The notes beneath the pieces are model-generated. The model ran no database searches. It had not been told where the DNA came from and saw only the letters and a list, made by a program, of their open reading frames with translations. A stretch of 64,000 nt of DNA, taken from NCBI GenBank assembly GCA_017619585.1, contig JAFZSA010000023.1, positions 1 to 64,000 on the forward strand. Direction: 5' to 3'. Numbering within the stretch: position 1 is the first letter of the stretch; each line of letters starts with the position of its first letter. Below, in pieces: positions 1 through 6,130 of this stretch. The position numbers and the translations under genes were made by a program. The DNA is from Bacteroidaceae bacterium (GTDB lineage: Bacteria > Bacteroidota > Bacteroidia > Bacteroidales > Bacteroidaceae).

Positions 1-24
1 CTTTGAATTTTGAATTTTGAATTA
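1..24. repeat. 8-nt tandem repeat (TTTGAATT)
   Basis: Three tandem copies of an 8-nt unit, TTTGAATT, lie at the left edge of the window, just beyond the 3' end of the CotH-family gene. This short tandem repeat is next to a palindrome (31-54). Other short tandem arrays occur at 6050-6077, 499-533 and 5567-5607. No function can be assigned. Confidence 0.7.
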
Positions 25-28
25 AAGG

Positions 29-56
29 TTCCCCCTACAGGGGGCTAGGGGGTCTT
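29..56 (-). repeat. G/C-run palindrome, copy 1 (supplies the CotH stop codon)
   Basis: Read on the minus strand it begins GACCCCCTAG, continues CCCCCT-gt-AGGGGG and ends in GAACC. The 5898-5924 element has the same order of blocks (GACCCCCTAA, CCCCCT-tt-AGGGGG), so the two are copies of one element in opposite orientation about 5.9 kb apart. The TAG inside this copy is the stop codon of the CotH-family gene, and the last residues (KTP) are read from the repeat. It could work as a REP-like element or a weak 3' stabilising hairpin; that is inference. Confidence 0.7.
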
Positions 57-2924
57 TATTGTCCTACTCTCCACACTACCCTCATCATATAGGATTCTTC
101 GGATAACAATGTGAGCTTTGCCGGGGTCAGAAAGACGTTGGCCGGCAAGGTTGTAGTATTGTATGCTTATAATCTGACGTGCCCGGGGGATTTGTACTGG
201 TTGTACTGCCGTTGTCATGTCAGGAGCCGTGATGACGGTCTGCGTATTGATGTGATTGGTCTGCCCGATGGTGCTACGGTCAAACATGGCCAGGCGGTCC
301 GTTCCGTCAGGGAACCGTCCGTAGGTCTGCCAGCGTCCCTGAGCCTCGTAACGCACACTGTCCGCCCATGAGCCGTCTGCCGCACGTACGCAGATGTAGG
401 CGCTGTCCTTGTTCTCTAATTTGAACGATGCATGCAGCTGGTTGATGGGGTCTTTATCATCGCACCAGACAATCCTGTAGCCATGGGCAGGGATGATGTC
501 AGGTGACAGGTGAGAGTTGACAGCTGAGAGTTGGCATTTATATGGCTTGGCAGGATTGTCCGTCAGCCAGACGCCAGCCAGACTGATGTCCTTGTCCGTT
601 GTGTTGTAGAGTTCTATCCAGTCGCTCTTCTTGTTGTATTCGCTGATGTAGATATCGTTGGCAGCGCTGATCTCATTGATGCGTATCGGGCTCAGGGTTG
701 CATCTGTTTTGGGCTCCAGGGCAAGGGTGACGTTGCATGCCTGCGTGTAATAGTCCGATAGGCAGAATACCGTATCCGTTGACACCGTCTGTCCGTTTAC
801 CAGCCATCCCTTCAGGTCGTAGCCCTCAGGAATCACAGCCGTCAGTTCTGCTGTTCCGAAGAGTTCACCCGAGAACCGTGACGTAGGAATCTCCCGTCCG
901 TTCAGCAGGATGCGTGCCAGTGGCGTGTTGGCTTCTATGTTCACCTGCATCTCGTCTGTCAGTTGCAATTGGCTTGCCAAGTTGGCAATTCGTTTCTTGT
1001 GCTGATTCTCACGGTCGGTCAGCACATTGCACAGCTTGTCGGCCTTGGTATGCGGCTCATTGCCCTCCCATGCCAGGGCGGGTGCTATGTTGGTTTCCCA
1101 CTGACGGATGATGGGTACGCATCGCTCGGGCAGGAATACGCTGCCGCCCATCATGCAGTAAGCGTCTATGAAATGCTGCCGGAAGGGCGGATACGTCATC
1201 ATCAGTTTGAAGATCTGGGGCAGCTTCCCCGTACCGCTCTTGTATATCTGTATGATCATGTTGGTGTCACCGAAGCATCCGTCCAGGTCGAATACCACAA
1301 CGTGAATCTTGCCGTCATCCTCATTGCAGCGGAATCCCTTTACGTTCTTCAGTCCGCCGCGCAGCCAGTCCAGGTTACCCATGTAGATTTGGGCTGCCAT
1401 GTAGTTGCAGTATTCGTCAACGTCCACAATGTTGCAGATAGACTGCCACAGAGAGTCGGTGGGATTGCCGCCCAGTTCCACGCACAGCGAGTACCATTTG
1501 TTGTAGATTTTATTGTCACCAGCCTTTACCTGGAACTCGTTCTCCCATTGGTCCACCTCGTCGCTGCCTATGCCGTAGTTGCTGTAGGCAAAGTTACGGT
1601 TGCTTGCCTCTCGCAGGTTGAACATTCCCAGTGGCAGTCCGTCCAGGAAGATGTGTGCTGGCTGGGCAGCCTGGCAGTCCAGGTAGATGCCGCTGCTGAT
1701 GAGCAGTTCCTGTATTACGGCATCCCAGATGCGTCCGTGCTGGTCTTGTCCGCCATTGCGTACCAGCAGCGTCTTGTTCTTGATGTAAGGTTTCTCTGCA
1801 AAGACAGGGTAGGGGTAGAAGTTCAGTCCCTCCACCATCTTGTCGGCCTTCAGCTTGAACGACGGTTTATACTGGAAGTTCTCGTCCCCCTCGTTGAAGC
1901 GTGTCCATCCGCCGAAGATCTGGAACAGCGCCCCCTGGTTCAGAGCCTCCTGCCATTCACCCGTCTGAGCATCCGGCACCAGGTACTCCACGTTCACGGG
2001 GCGCTCCCAATCCATGTTCTGGTTCATGGCCTTGGTCATGTTGTTGCCCGTCCGTCCGTTGGTACCTCCCACATACAGACCTATGGTATTGTCAAAGAGA
2101 TTGTCGGGGTGTGTTGTCACGCTCACAATGGGCAGATAGTAATCCTTTTCTTTCTTGAAGAAAGAGCGCGTGGTGACGGGACTGTTCAGACAGCCCTCCT
2201 TCGCCAGCATAAAGCGGTACAGGCTGGTCCTGTCTATGGGGAAGATGCCCGTCTCTGAAACATTGCTCTTACCCGCTACCGGAGTTCCTCCGTCCGTTGT
2301 ATAATAAAGTCTTGTCCCTGAGGGGATTATTACCTTCAGGCTGAACGGTTCCGTGAACACGCCGCCCTTCACGTCAGTCTCAGGCATCTGCAGCCTTTCC
2401 TCGGCAAACAGGCTTGTGGCGTTAGTGGCAGAGGGCGTAGGCATAGAGGTGTATCCCCACACCTTGCCGCCGTCGGTAGTCCGTGCATACGAACAGCGTG
2501 TTATGGCTGGCGGATAGCTCACGGCATCCATCACCTTGCCCGCAGCGTCCACTATTTCCACCACGCCGCCTTCGGCATCCATCTTGAAGGGAATCTGCTG
2601 ACCAGCATTCTTGCCGTAATAACCGTCCTTGCTGTTATGGTCGAACCACAGCACGCAGAACCCGTTTGCCGTCAGCGTACCGTGCTGGGCAGACAGCGTT
2701 TGCTCTTTCATAACGCCGTCTGAGCTGGTGTGGCGCAACCTCATGCCGTTCAGCGATATCAGCCCATTTGTGGTGTTGTACAGCTCCACCCAACTGCCGT
2801 AGTTGTAGGAAGGGTCTATAAACATATCCACGTTAGCCACCTGAACCTCGTTTATCACCACCTGTCCCCTTGCCATCACCGGCAGAAGCACTACAATAAT
2901 ATATAACAGCAGATTTATCCTCAT
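45..2924 (-). CDS. Secreted CotH-family protein with two lamin-tail domains
   Basis: Predicted exported surface protein of 959 residues. A signal peptide (about 1-20, ending ARG/Q) is followed by a lamin-tail domain (about 22-135, VINEVQVAN...WVELYNTT), a chitobiase C-terminal-like segment with YYTTDGGTP (about 205-255), and a CotH-like region (about 285-640) with IFLDGLPLGMFNLRE near 430 and the metal-site-like VFDLDGCFGD near 545. A second lamin-tail domain (about 745-880) precedes a tail with YYNLAGQRL that resembles type IX secretion C-termini. CotH proteins are atypical kinases of secreted proteins; the substrate here is unknown. The second lamin-tail loop holds an in-frame tandem repeat (499-533), and the stop codon lies in a palindrome. 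A TAACTTTG element ends only four bases before the ATG, so the mRNA may be leaderless. Confidence 0.85.
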   Translation of the reverse strand: MRINLLLYIIVVLLPVMARGQVVINEVQVANVDMFIDPSYNYGSWVELYNTTNGLISLNGMRLRHTSSDGVMKEQTLSAQHGTLTANGFCVLWFDHNSKDGYYGKNAGQQIPFKMDAEGGVVEIVDAAGKVMDAVSYPPAITRCSYARTTDGGKVWGYTSMPTPSATNATSLFAEERLQMPETDVKGGVFTEPFSLKVIIPSGTRLYYTTDGGTPVAGKSNVSETGIFPIDRTSLYRFMLAKEGCLNSPVTTRSFFKKEKDYYLPIVSVTTHPDNLFDNTIGLYVGGTNGRTGNNMTKAMNQNMDWERPVNVEYLVPDAQTGEWQEALNQGALFQIFGGWTRFNEGDENFQYKPSFKLKADKMVEGLNFYPYPVFAEKPYIKNKTLLVRNGGQDQHGRIWDAVIQELLISSGIYLDCQAAQPAHIFLDGLPLGMFNLREASNRNFAYSNYGIGSDEVDQWENEFQVKAGDNKIYNKWYSLCVELGGNPTDSLWQSICNIVDVDEYCNYMAAQIYMGNLDWLRGGLKNVKGFRCNEDDGKIHVVVFDLDGCFGDTNMIIQIYKSGTGKLPQIFKLMMTYPPFRQHFIDAYCMMGGSVFLPERCVPIIRQWETNIAPALAWEGNEPHTKADKLCNVLTDRENQHKKRIANLASQLQLTDEMQVNIEANTPLARILLNGREIPTSRFSGELFGTAELTAVIPEGYDLKGWLVNGQTVSTDTVFCLSDYYTQACNVTLALEPKTDATLSPIRINEISAANDIYISEYNKKSDWIELYNTTDKDISLAGVWLTDNPAKPYKCQLSAVNSHLSPDIIPAHGYRIVWCDDKDPINQLHASFKLENKDSAYICVRAADGSWADSVRYEAQGRWQTYGRFPDGTDRLAMFDRSTIGQTNHINTQTVITAPDMTTAVQPVQIPRARQIISIQYYNLAGQRLSDPGKAHIVIRRILYDEGSVESRTIKTP
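499..533. repeat. Short tandem repeat inside the CotH-family gene
   Basis: On the coding (minus) strand this reads as near-repeats of CAACTCTCAGCTGT and CAACTCTCACCTGT, then CACCTGA. It encodes the loop QLSAVNSHLSPD in the second lamin-tail domain, where related domains usually have a short hydrophobic/proline loop. It resembles the CTTGTCAACTTGTCAACT array at 5567-5607, so it looks like an in-frame repeat insertion. Confidence 0.6.
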
Positions 2925-2928
2925 GCTG

Positions 2929-2936
2929 CAAAGTTA
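2929..2936 (-). promoter_or_regulatory. -7 promoter element TAACTTTG for the CotH-family gene
   Basis: A perfect match to the Bacteroidetes -7 consensus TAnnTTTG on the minus strand, four bases upstream of the ATG at 2924. No clear -33 TTG is seen at the usual 19-21 nt. If used, transcription would start at or next to the start codon, giving a leaderless mRNA. Confidence 0.5.
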
Positions 2937-2946
2937 CGTCTTTTTC

Positions 2947-2977
2947 TTGTAAAGTATAAATATAATGTGTATCTTTG
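2947..2977 (+). promoter_or_regulatory. Promoter for the Gly-rich secreted protein gene
   Basis: The -7 element TATCTTTG (2970-2977) is preceded by TTG at 2947-2949 with 20-nt spacing, which fits the Bacteroidetes sigma factor consensus. The start codon at 3045 would leave a 5' leader of about 60 nt. This promoter faces away from the CotH promoter in the same 120-bp gap. Confidence 0.7.
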
Positions 2978-3044
2978 CAGATGTTTTTTGAGAAACGATA
3001 CTTAATAAGTTTGGTATTAGTAAAACAATATAAAAGAACACACA

Positions 3045-5654
3045 ATGAATCGAACTCTTTTTCGGGCGGCTATGATGCTGCTCTTGAGTGTGCTCACCAC
3101 GGCAAGTGTATGGGCGCAACCAGTGACGTATTATAATCCTACGGATGCTGATAATCCGACTAAGACGGTCGTAAATCCAACGCAGCTCAGCAGTTGGCCT
3201 GGTAACGGTGAGCTCTCAGCAGGCTGGTACTACGTTAGCGGCAGTGTAAACATACCCTACCGTTTTGCGGTCAACGGCACGGTGAACATCATTCTCGTGA
3301 ACGGCTGCCGATTCACTGCGTCACAGGGCATCTGTGTGCCTGAAGGCAGCACGCTGAAAATCTGGGCCCAAAAGGCTGGCGATGGCTGCGGTAGGCTCAC
3401 TGCCTATCAAGAAGGCAAAAATGCTGCCATCGGTGGCGAGGGCGGCAATGATGCCTATGGCAAAGCAGATGATGGCGAAAACAGCGGTACCATCGCTATC
3501 TATGGTGGCGACATTACTGTCTATGGTAACATCGGTGGCGGCGATGGTGGCACAGGATCCTCCAATGAAAACGATTCAGGCATTGGTGGCAAAGGCGGCA
3601 ACGGCACCATTATCATCTACGACGGAAACATCGTTGTCGATAGCAATATGGGCGGCGGAAAAGGTGGTTACGGCGATGGAGCGGTTTATTCAGATGAATG
3701 CGACGACTGGGGCGAGCCCATTGTTTCATATTATAATGGAGGCCAAGGCGGCGATGGTGGCGATGGTACCATTACCATCTATGGCGGCCACGTTAATGTT
3801 CGAGGAGACATGGGTGGCGGTGACCTAGGCGCTGGCAATGAAACATTTGGAAGTTTTGGCGCAGGTGATGTCAGCCTTTCATGGAGTAAGGTTTCTGACA
3901 TGTTTGCCGCTCAAACATACCGAGGCACAGTTCATCTCAAGAAGCCATTTATGGACAAGGATGAGGTCGTCTACTATAAGGGGGATTATGAAGATGGCAT
4001 AAGAGGTGATGAAAGAATCATCAACAAGTGGCTATATCCTTACGGCACGAGGTATGACATCACCATCGGCGGCAGTTATGACCCTGCATGTCTGAATCCG
4101 AACAAGACAAGGGCTATGGAGGGTGAGGAAATCAAGCTGACAGCTGTCAACGGCTACAAGGTAAGCAGCGTGACCGTGACGGATGCCGACGTGACCGACA
4201 ACCATGACGGTACGTGGACATTCACCATGCCCGCCAAGGCAGTCACCGTCACCCCTGTGTCCACACGCTACTATCAGATCAACAGTAGCAGCAACATTTC
4301 TTTCGATGTTGCCAACGCCAATGACAAGATGGTTCAGAATAGTAAGACCTACTATCGTCCGGGGGCCACAGTCAACTTCCAGGTCACCGTGCCCGATAGC
4401 TACATTCTCCAGAGCCTGACCGTCAAGGATGAGGACAGCCAAAACGTCAGCTACAGCGCTAATGGCACCAATGCCTATACGTTCACCATGCCCGCCAAGG
4501 ACGTCATGATGGAAGCCGTCACCGTGCGCGACCTCACAGGACTGACCCTCATAGAGGGTACAGCGGCCTTCACGGTGACTGCAGGAACAGATGATGGCTG
4601 GGTCTTCCCTCCACAGAACCTGCTGGATGGCAAGTATTCCTCTACCGACGACAGCAACTACTCAAAGTGGTTTGTGAATGATATATATAATTATGGCGAA
4701 AGCAGTGGCTGCTATGTTGAGTTCAATACCGCCGCGCCCGTTATCCCGAAGCATTATACGTTGATATCTTCAAACGAACCTTGGCTATCACCAGGCTGCT
4801 ACCCCATCAGCTGGACCATCCAAGCCAAGGCATCTGATGGTGACGAATGGACGACTATCGCAACTGAATTTAATAACTATACAATGAGTGATGAACAAGC
4901 CTACCACTCCTATCTCTTCGACTTCGACAATCCAGGCGATAACGCCTATCAGTATTTCCGCTTCGAGGTGACGGATGTAGAAGGACATGAGGAATGGAGC
5001 GATATTGGTTGGTACAGTTATAACTGGCTTGAACTCTCTGAGATGCAGATGTACGTGAGAGGTGAAACCCTCGCAGCCAACGAGAACGAAGGCCTCTACT
5101 GGACAACGTACTACAATGGCACGGAGGGTTATAGGATTACCGACGAGAATGCCTGTGCCTATACCGCTACCCTGAGCGGCGACGCTCTGACGCTGCACAA
5201 GCTGGGTAAGGTGATTCCCGCAGGTACGGCAGTCATCATTGTGGGCGGGGACAACAGCATTAGCATGACTCCCAGCACTGCCGATGCCGAGAACACTGTC
5301 AGCAACAATCTGCACGGCGTGGATGAGCGTACAGAGACGTCTACGCTAGGCACTGGCACATTCTATGTGTTGGGTAAGCAGAATTCCGACTTTGGCTTCT
5401 TCCAGTACACCGCCCAATACATGCCTGCCCACAAGGCCTATCTGCAGGTAAAGAGTGGCGCAGCACAGACCAAGGGCCTGAGAATGATTGTTGAAGATGA
5501 TGCGGACGGAATACGACCCCTCTCCGGCTCCCCCGAGGGGGAGAGGTCTGTTTATGACCTTTCCGGACGACTTGTCAACTTGTCAACTCGTCAACTTGTC
5601 AACTCTTTAAAGAAGGGCATTTATATCGTAAACGGAAAGAAAATACTTAAATAA
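3045..5654 (+). CDS. Secreted Gly-rich/discoidin-like surface protein with sorting tail
   Basis: Exported protein of 869 residues with a signal peptide ending VWAQ (about 1-25). Residues about 125-275 hold three Gly-rich repeats, each with a GTI(A/I/T)IY.G..(I/V).V core ending in (I/M)GGG, suggestive of a repetitive beta fold. Two (I/V)T.PAK-type modules follow (about 355-410 and 440-495, each with FTMPAK). A discoidin (F5/8)-like region spans about 500-670 (LLDGKYSST, KWFVND, WTIQAKASDGDEW). The tail holds VYDLSGRLV and GIYIVNGKKILK, typical of Bacteroidetes C-terminal sorting or anchoring ends. Two repeats lie inside the frame near the tail: a palindrome (5515-5548, encoding PLSGSPEGER) and a TTGTCAAC tandem array. 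A glycan-binding role is inferred; no catalytic site was recognised. Confidence 0.8.
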   Translation: MNRTLFRAAMMLLLSVLTTASVWAQPVTYYNPTDADNPTKTVVNPTQLSSWPGNGELSAGWYYVSGSVNIPYRFAVNGTVNIILVNGCRFTASQGICVPEGSTLKIWAQKAGDGCGRLTAYQEGKNAAIGGEGGNDAYGKADDGENSGTIAIYGGDITVYGNIGGGDGGTGSSNENDSGIGGKGGNGTIIIYDGNIVVDSNMGGGKGGYGDGAVYSDECDDWGEPIVSYYNGGQGGDGGDGTITIYGGHVNVRGDMGGGDLGAGNETFGSFGAGDVSLSWSKVSDMFAAQTYRGTVHLKKPFMDKDEVVYYKGDYEDGIRGDERIINKWLYPYGTRYDITIGGSYDPACLNPNKTRAMEGEEIKLTAVNGYKVSSVTVTDADVTDNHDGTWTFTMPAKAVTVTPVSTRYYQINSSSNISFDVANANDKMVQNSKTYYRPGATVNFQVTVPDSYILQSLTVKDEDSQNVSYSANGTNAYTFTMPAKDVMMEAVTVRDLTGLTLIEGTAAFTVTAGTDDGWVFPPQNLLDGKYSSTDDSNYSKWFVNDIYNYGESSGCYVEFNTAAPVIPKHYTLISSNEPWLSPGCYPISWTIQAKASDGDEWTTIATEFNNYTMSDEQAYHSYLFDFDNPGDNAYQYFRFEVTDVEGHEEWSDIGWYSYNWLELSEMQMYVRGETLAANENEGLYWTTYYNGTEGYRITDENACAYTATLSGDALTLHKLGKVIPAGTAVIIVGGDNSISMTPSTADAENTVSNNLHGVDERTETSTLGTGTFYVLGKQNSDFGFFQYTAQYMPAHKAYLQVKSGAAQTKGLRMIVEDDADGIRPLSGSPEGERSVYDLSGRLVNLSTRQLVNSLKKGIYIVNGKKILK
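5515..5548. repeat. Palindrome within coding sequence
   Basis: GACCCCTCTCC ... CTCCCCC-ga-GGGGGAG ... AGGTC forms an imperfect inverted repeat with a perfect 7-bp inner stem. It is translated as RPLSGSPEGERS between the discoidin-like part and the VYDLSGR tail of the secreted protein. It resembles the G/C-run palindromes at 29-56, 5681-5711, 5898-5924 and 6009-6028. Confidence 0.65.
5567..5607. repeat. Tandem TTGTCAAC-type repeat within coding sequence
   Basis: Four near-identical copies of a unit CTTGTCAACT/CTCGTCAACT in tandem (period about 9-10 nt). It encodes LVNLSTRQLVNS between the LSGR motif and the GIYIVNGKK end of the secreted protein's tail. It is similar in base composition and motif to the repeat at 499-533. 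Confidence 0.75.
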
Positions 5655-5680
5655 TCAATGACCCATACCCTCATTTGTCA

Positions 5681-5711
5681 CCTCCCCTTTTGGGGGAGGA
5701 TGGGAGGGGGC
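5681..5711. repeat. G/C-run palindrome directly before a small ORF
   Basis: CCTCCCC-ttt-TGGGGGAGG followed by ATGGGAGGGGGC, ending four bases before the ATG at 5716. The GGAGGGGG run sits where a ribosome-binding site would be, so the repeat may supply the translation signal of the 59-residue peptide gene. It belongs to the same loose family as the palindromes at 29-56 and 5898-5924. Confidence 0.65.
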
Positions 5712-5715
5712 TTTT

Positions 5716-5895
5716 ATGAAGACATATATTCAACCCCAAGTAACAGCAGTCCGTCTGCAGCAGCAACACATCATATGCACCAGTGGTCCCGGCGACTTAG
5801 ACGGCCAGAGTCTCAGCATCCCAAACGGTACTATAACCAATGAGTCCAGTGTCTGGACCAAGGAATCCAGCAGCGTCTGGGACGAGGAATGGTAA
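5716..5895 (+). CDS. Small acidic-tailed peptide (59 aa), Bacteroidales short-ORF type
   Basis: An ATG-initiated 59-codon frame beginning MKTYIQPQVTAVRL, then QQQHIICTSGPGDLDG, and ending VWTKESSSVWDEEW. I recall short Bacteroidales ORFs with an MK.Y..P....V.L start, a central (I/L)(I/L)C.S segment and an acidic W-containing tail, commonly left as hypothetical proteins; this fits from memory and was not searched. There is no signal peptide, membrane helix or catalytic motif. A G-rich run (5701-5710) just upstream could serve as a Shine-Dalgarno site, and a terminator follows at 5958-5996. It lies 61 nt downstream of the secreted protein gene on the same strand. Function unknown; a precursor peptide or small regulator are possibilities only. 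Confidence 0.6.
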   Translation: MKTYIQPQVTAVRLQQQHIICTSGPGDLDGQSLSIPNGTITNESSVWTKESSSVWDEEW

Positions 5896-5897
5896 AA

Positions 5898-5924
5898 AGA
5901 CCCCCTAACCCCCTTTAGGGGGAG
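5898..5924 (+). repeat. G/C-run palindrome, copy 2
   Basis: AGACCCCCTAA then CCCCCT-tt-AGGGGGAG, immediately after the stop codon of the small peptide gene. Same block order as the minus-strand element at 29-56 at the end of the CotH gene, so both copies sit at the 3' end of a gene and point the same way relative to it. Confidence 0.75.
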
Positions 5925-5957
5925 AATTGGTTAGGGGTTAGCGGTTAGCGAAAAAGG

Positions 5958-5996
5958 AAAAGCCCCTGAGCGTTGTGCTCAGAGGCTTTTTTTTTT
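5958..5996 (+). terminator. Rho-independent terminator
   Basis: Stem AGCCCCTGAGC / GCTCAGAGGCT (one mismatch) with a 5-nt loop, followed by a run of ten T. It terminates the transcript carrying the secreted protein and the small peptide gene. Confidence 0.85.
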
Positions 5997-6008
5997 AGCC
6001 TCACCCCA

Positions 6009-6028
6009 GCCCTCTCCGAGGAGAGGGA
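6009..6028. repeat. Palindrome CCCTCTCC/GGAGAGGG
   Basis: GCCCTCTCCGAGGAGAGGGA forms a stem of eight base pairs around a short centre, between the terminator at 5996 and the tandem repeat at 6050. It is the fifth G/C-run palindrome in the first 6.1 kb. Confidence 0.6.
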
Positions 6029-6049
6029 GCTTAAAGATTAGGGAATGAA

Positions 6050-6077
6050 CTAAAGCCTAAAGCCTAAGGTCTAAGGT
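6050..6077. repeat. 7-nt tandem repeat (CTAAAGC x2, CTAAGGT x2)
   Basis: Two copies of CTAAAGC followed by two of CTAAGGT in the gap between the small peptide gene and the convergent C10 protease gene. With the palindromes it makes up most of this 235-bp gene-free stretch. Confidence 0.75.
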
Positions 6078-6130
6078 CAAATGCCTGAAGCCTTAGGTTT
6101 TTATTTTCCCACACAGAATCCACTTTCCGA

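Noticed and set aside
963..2258. A 431-codon plus-strand open frame opposite the CotH-family gene
   Set aside because: It is antisense to a gene with clear domains and a signal peptide, its protein has no recognisable motif, and it arises from the G/C-rich third positions of the real gene.
5658..5843. A 61-codon plus-strand frame beginning MTHTLICHLPFWG
   Set aside because: It overlaps the better-supported 59-residue peptide gene in another frame and reads through the palindrome; its composition is not protein-like.
1..6130. CRISPR array, given the many short repeats
   Set aside because: Repeats differ in type and have no regular spacers; no cas gene is present.
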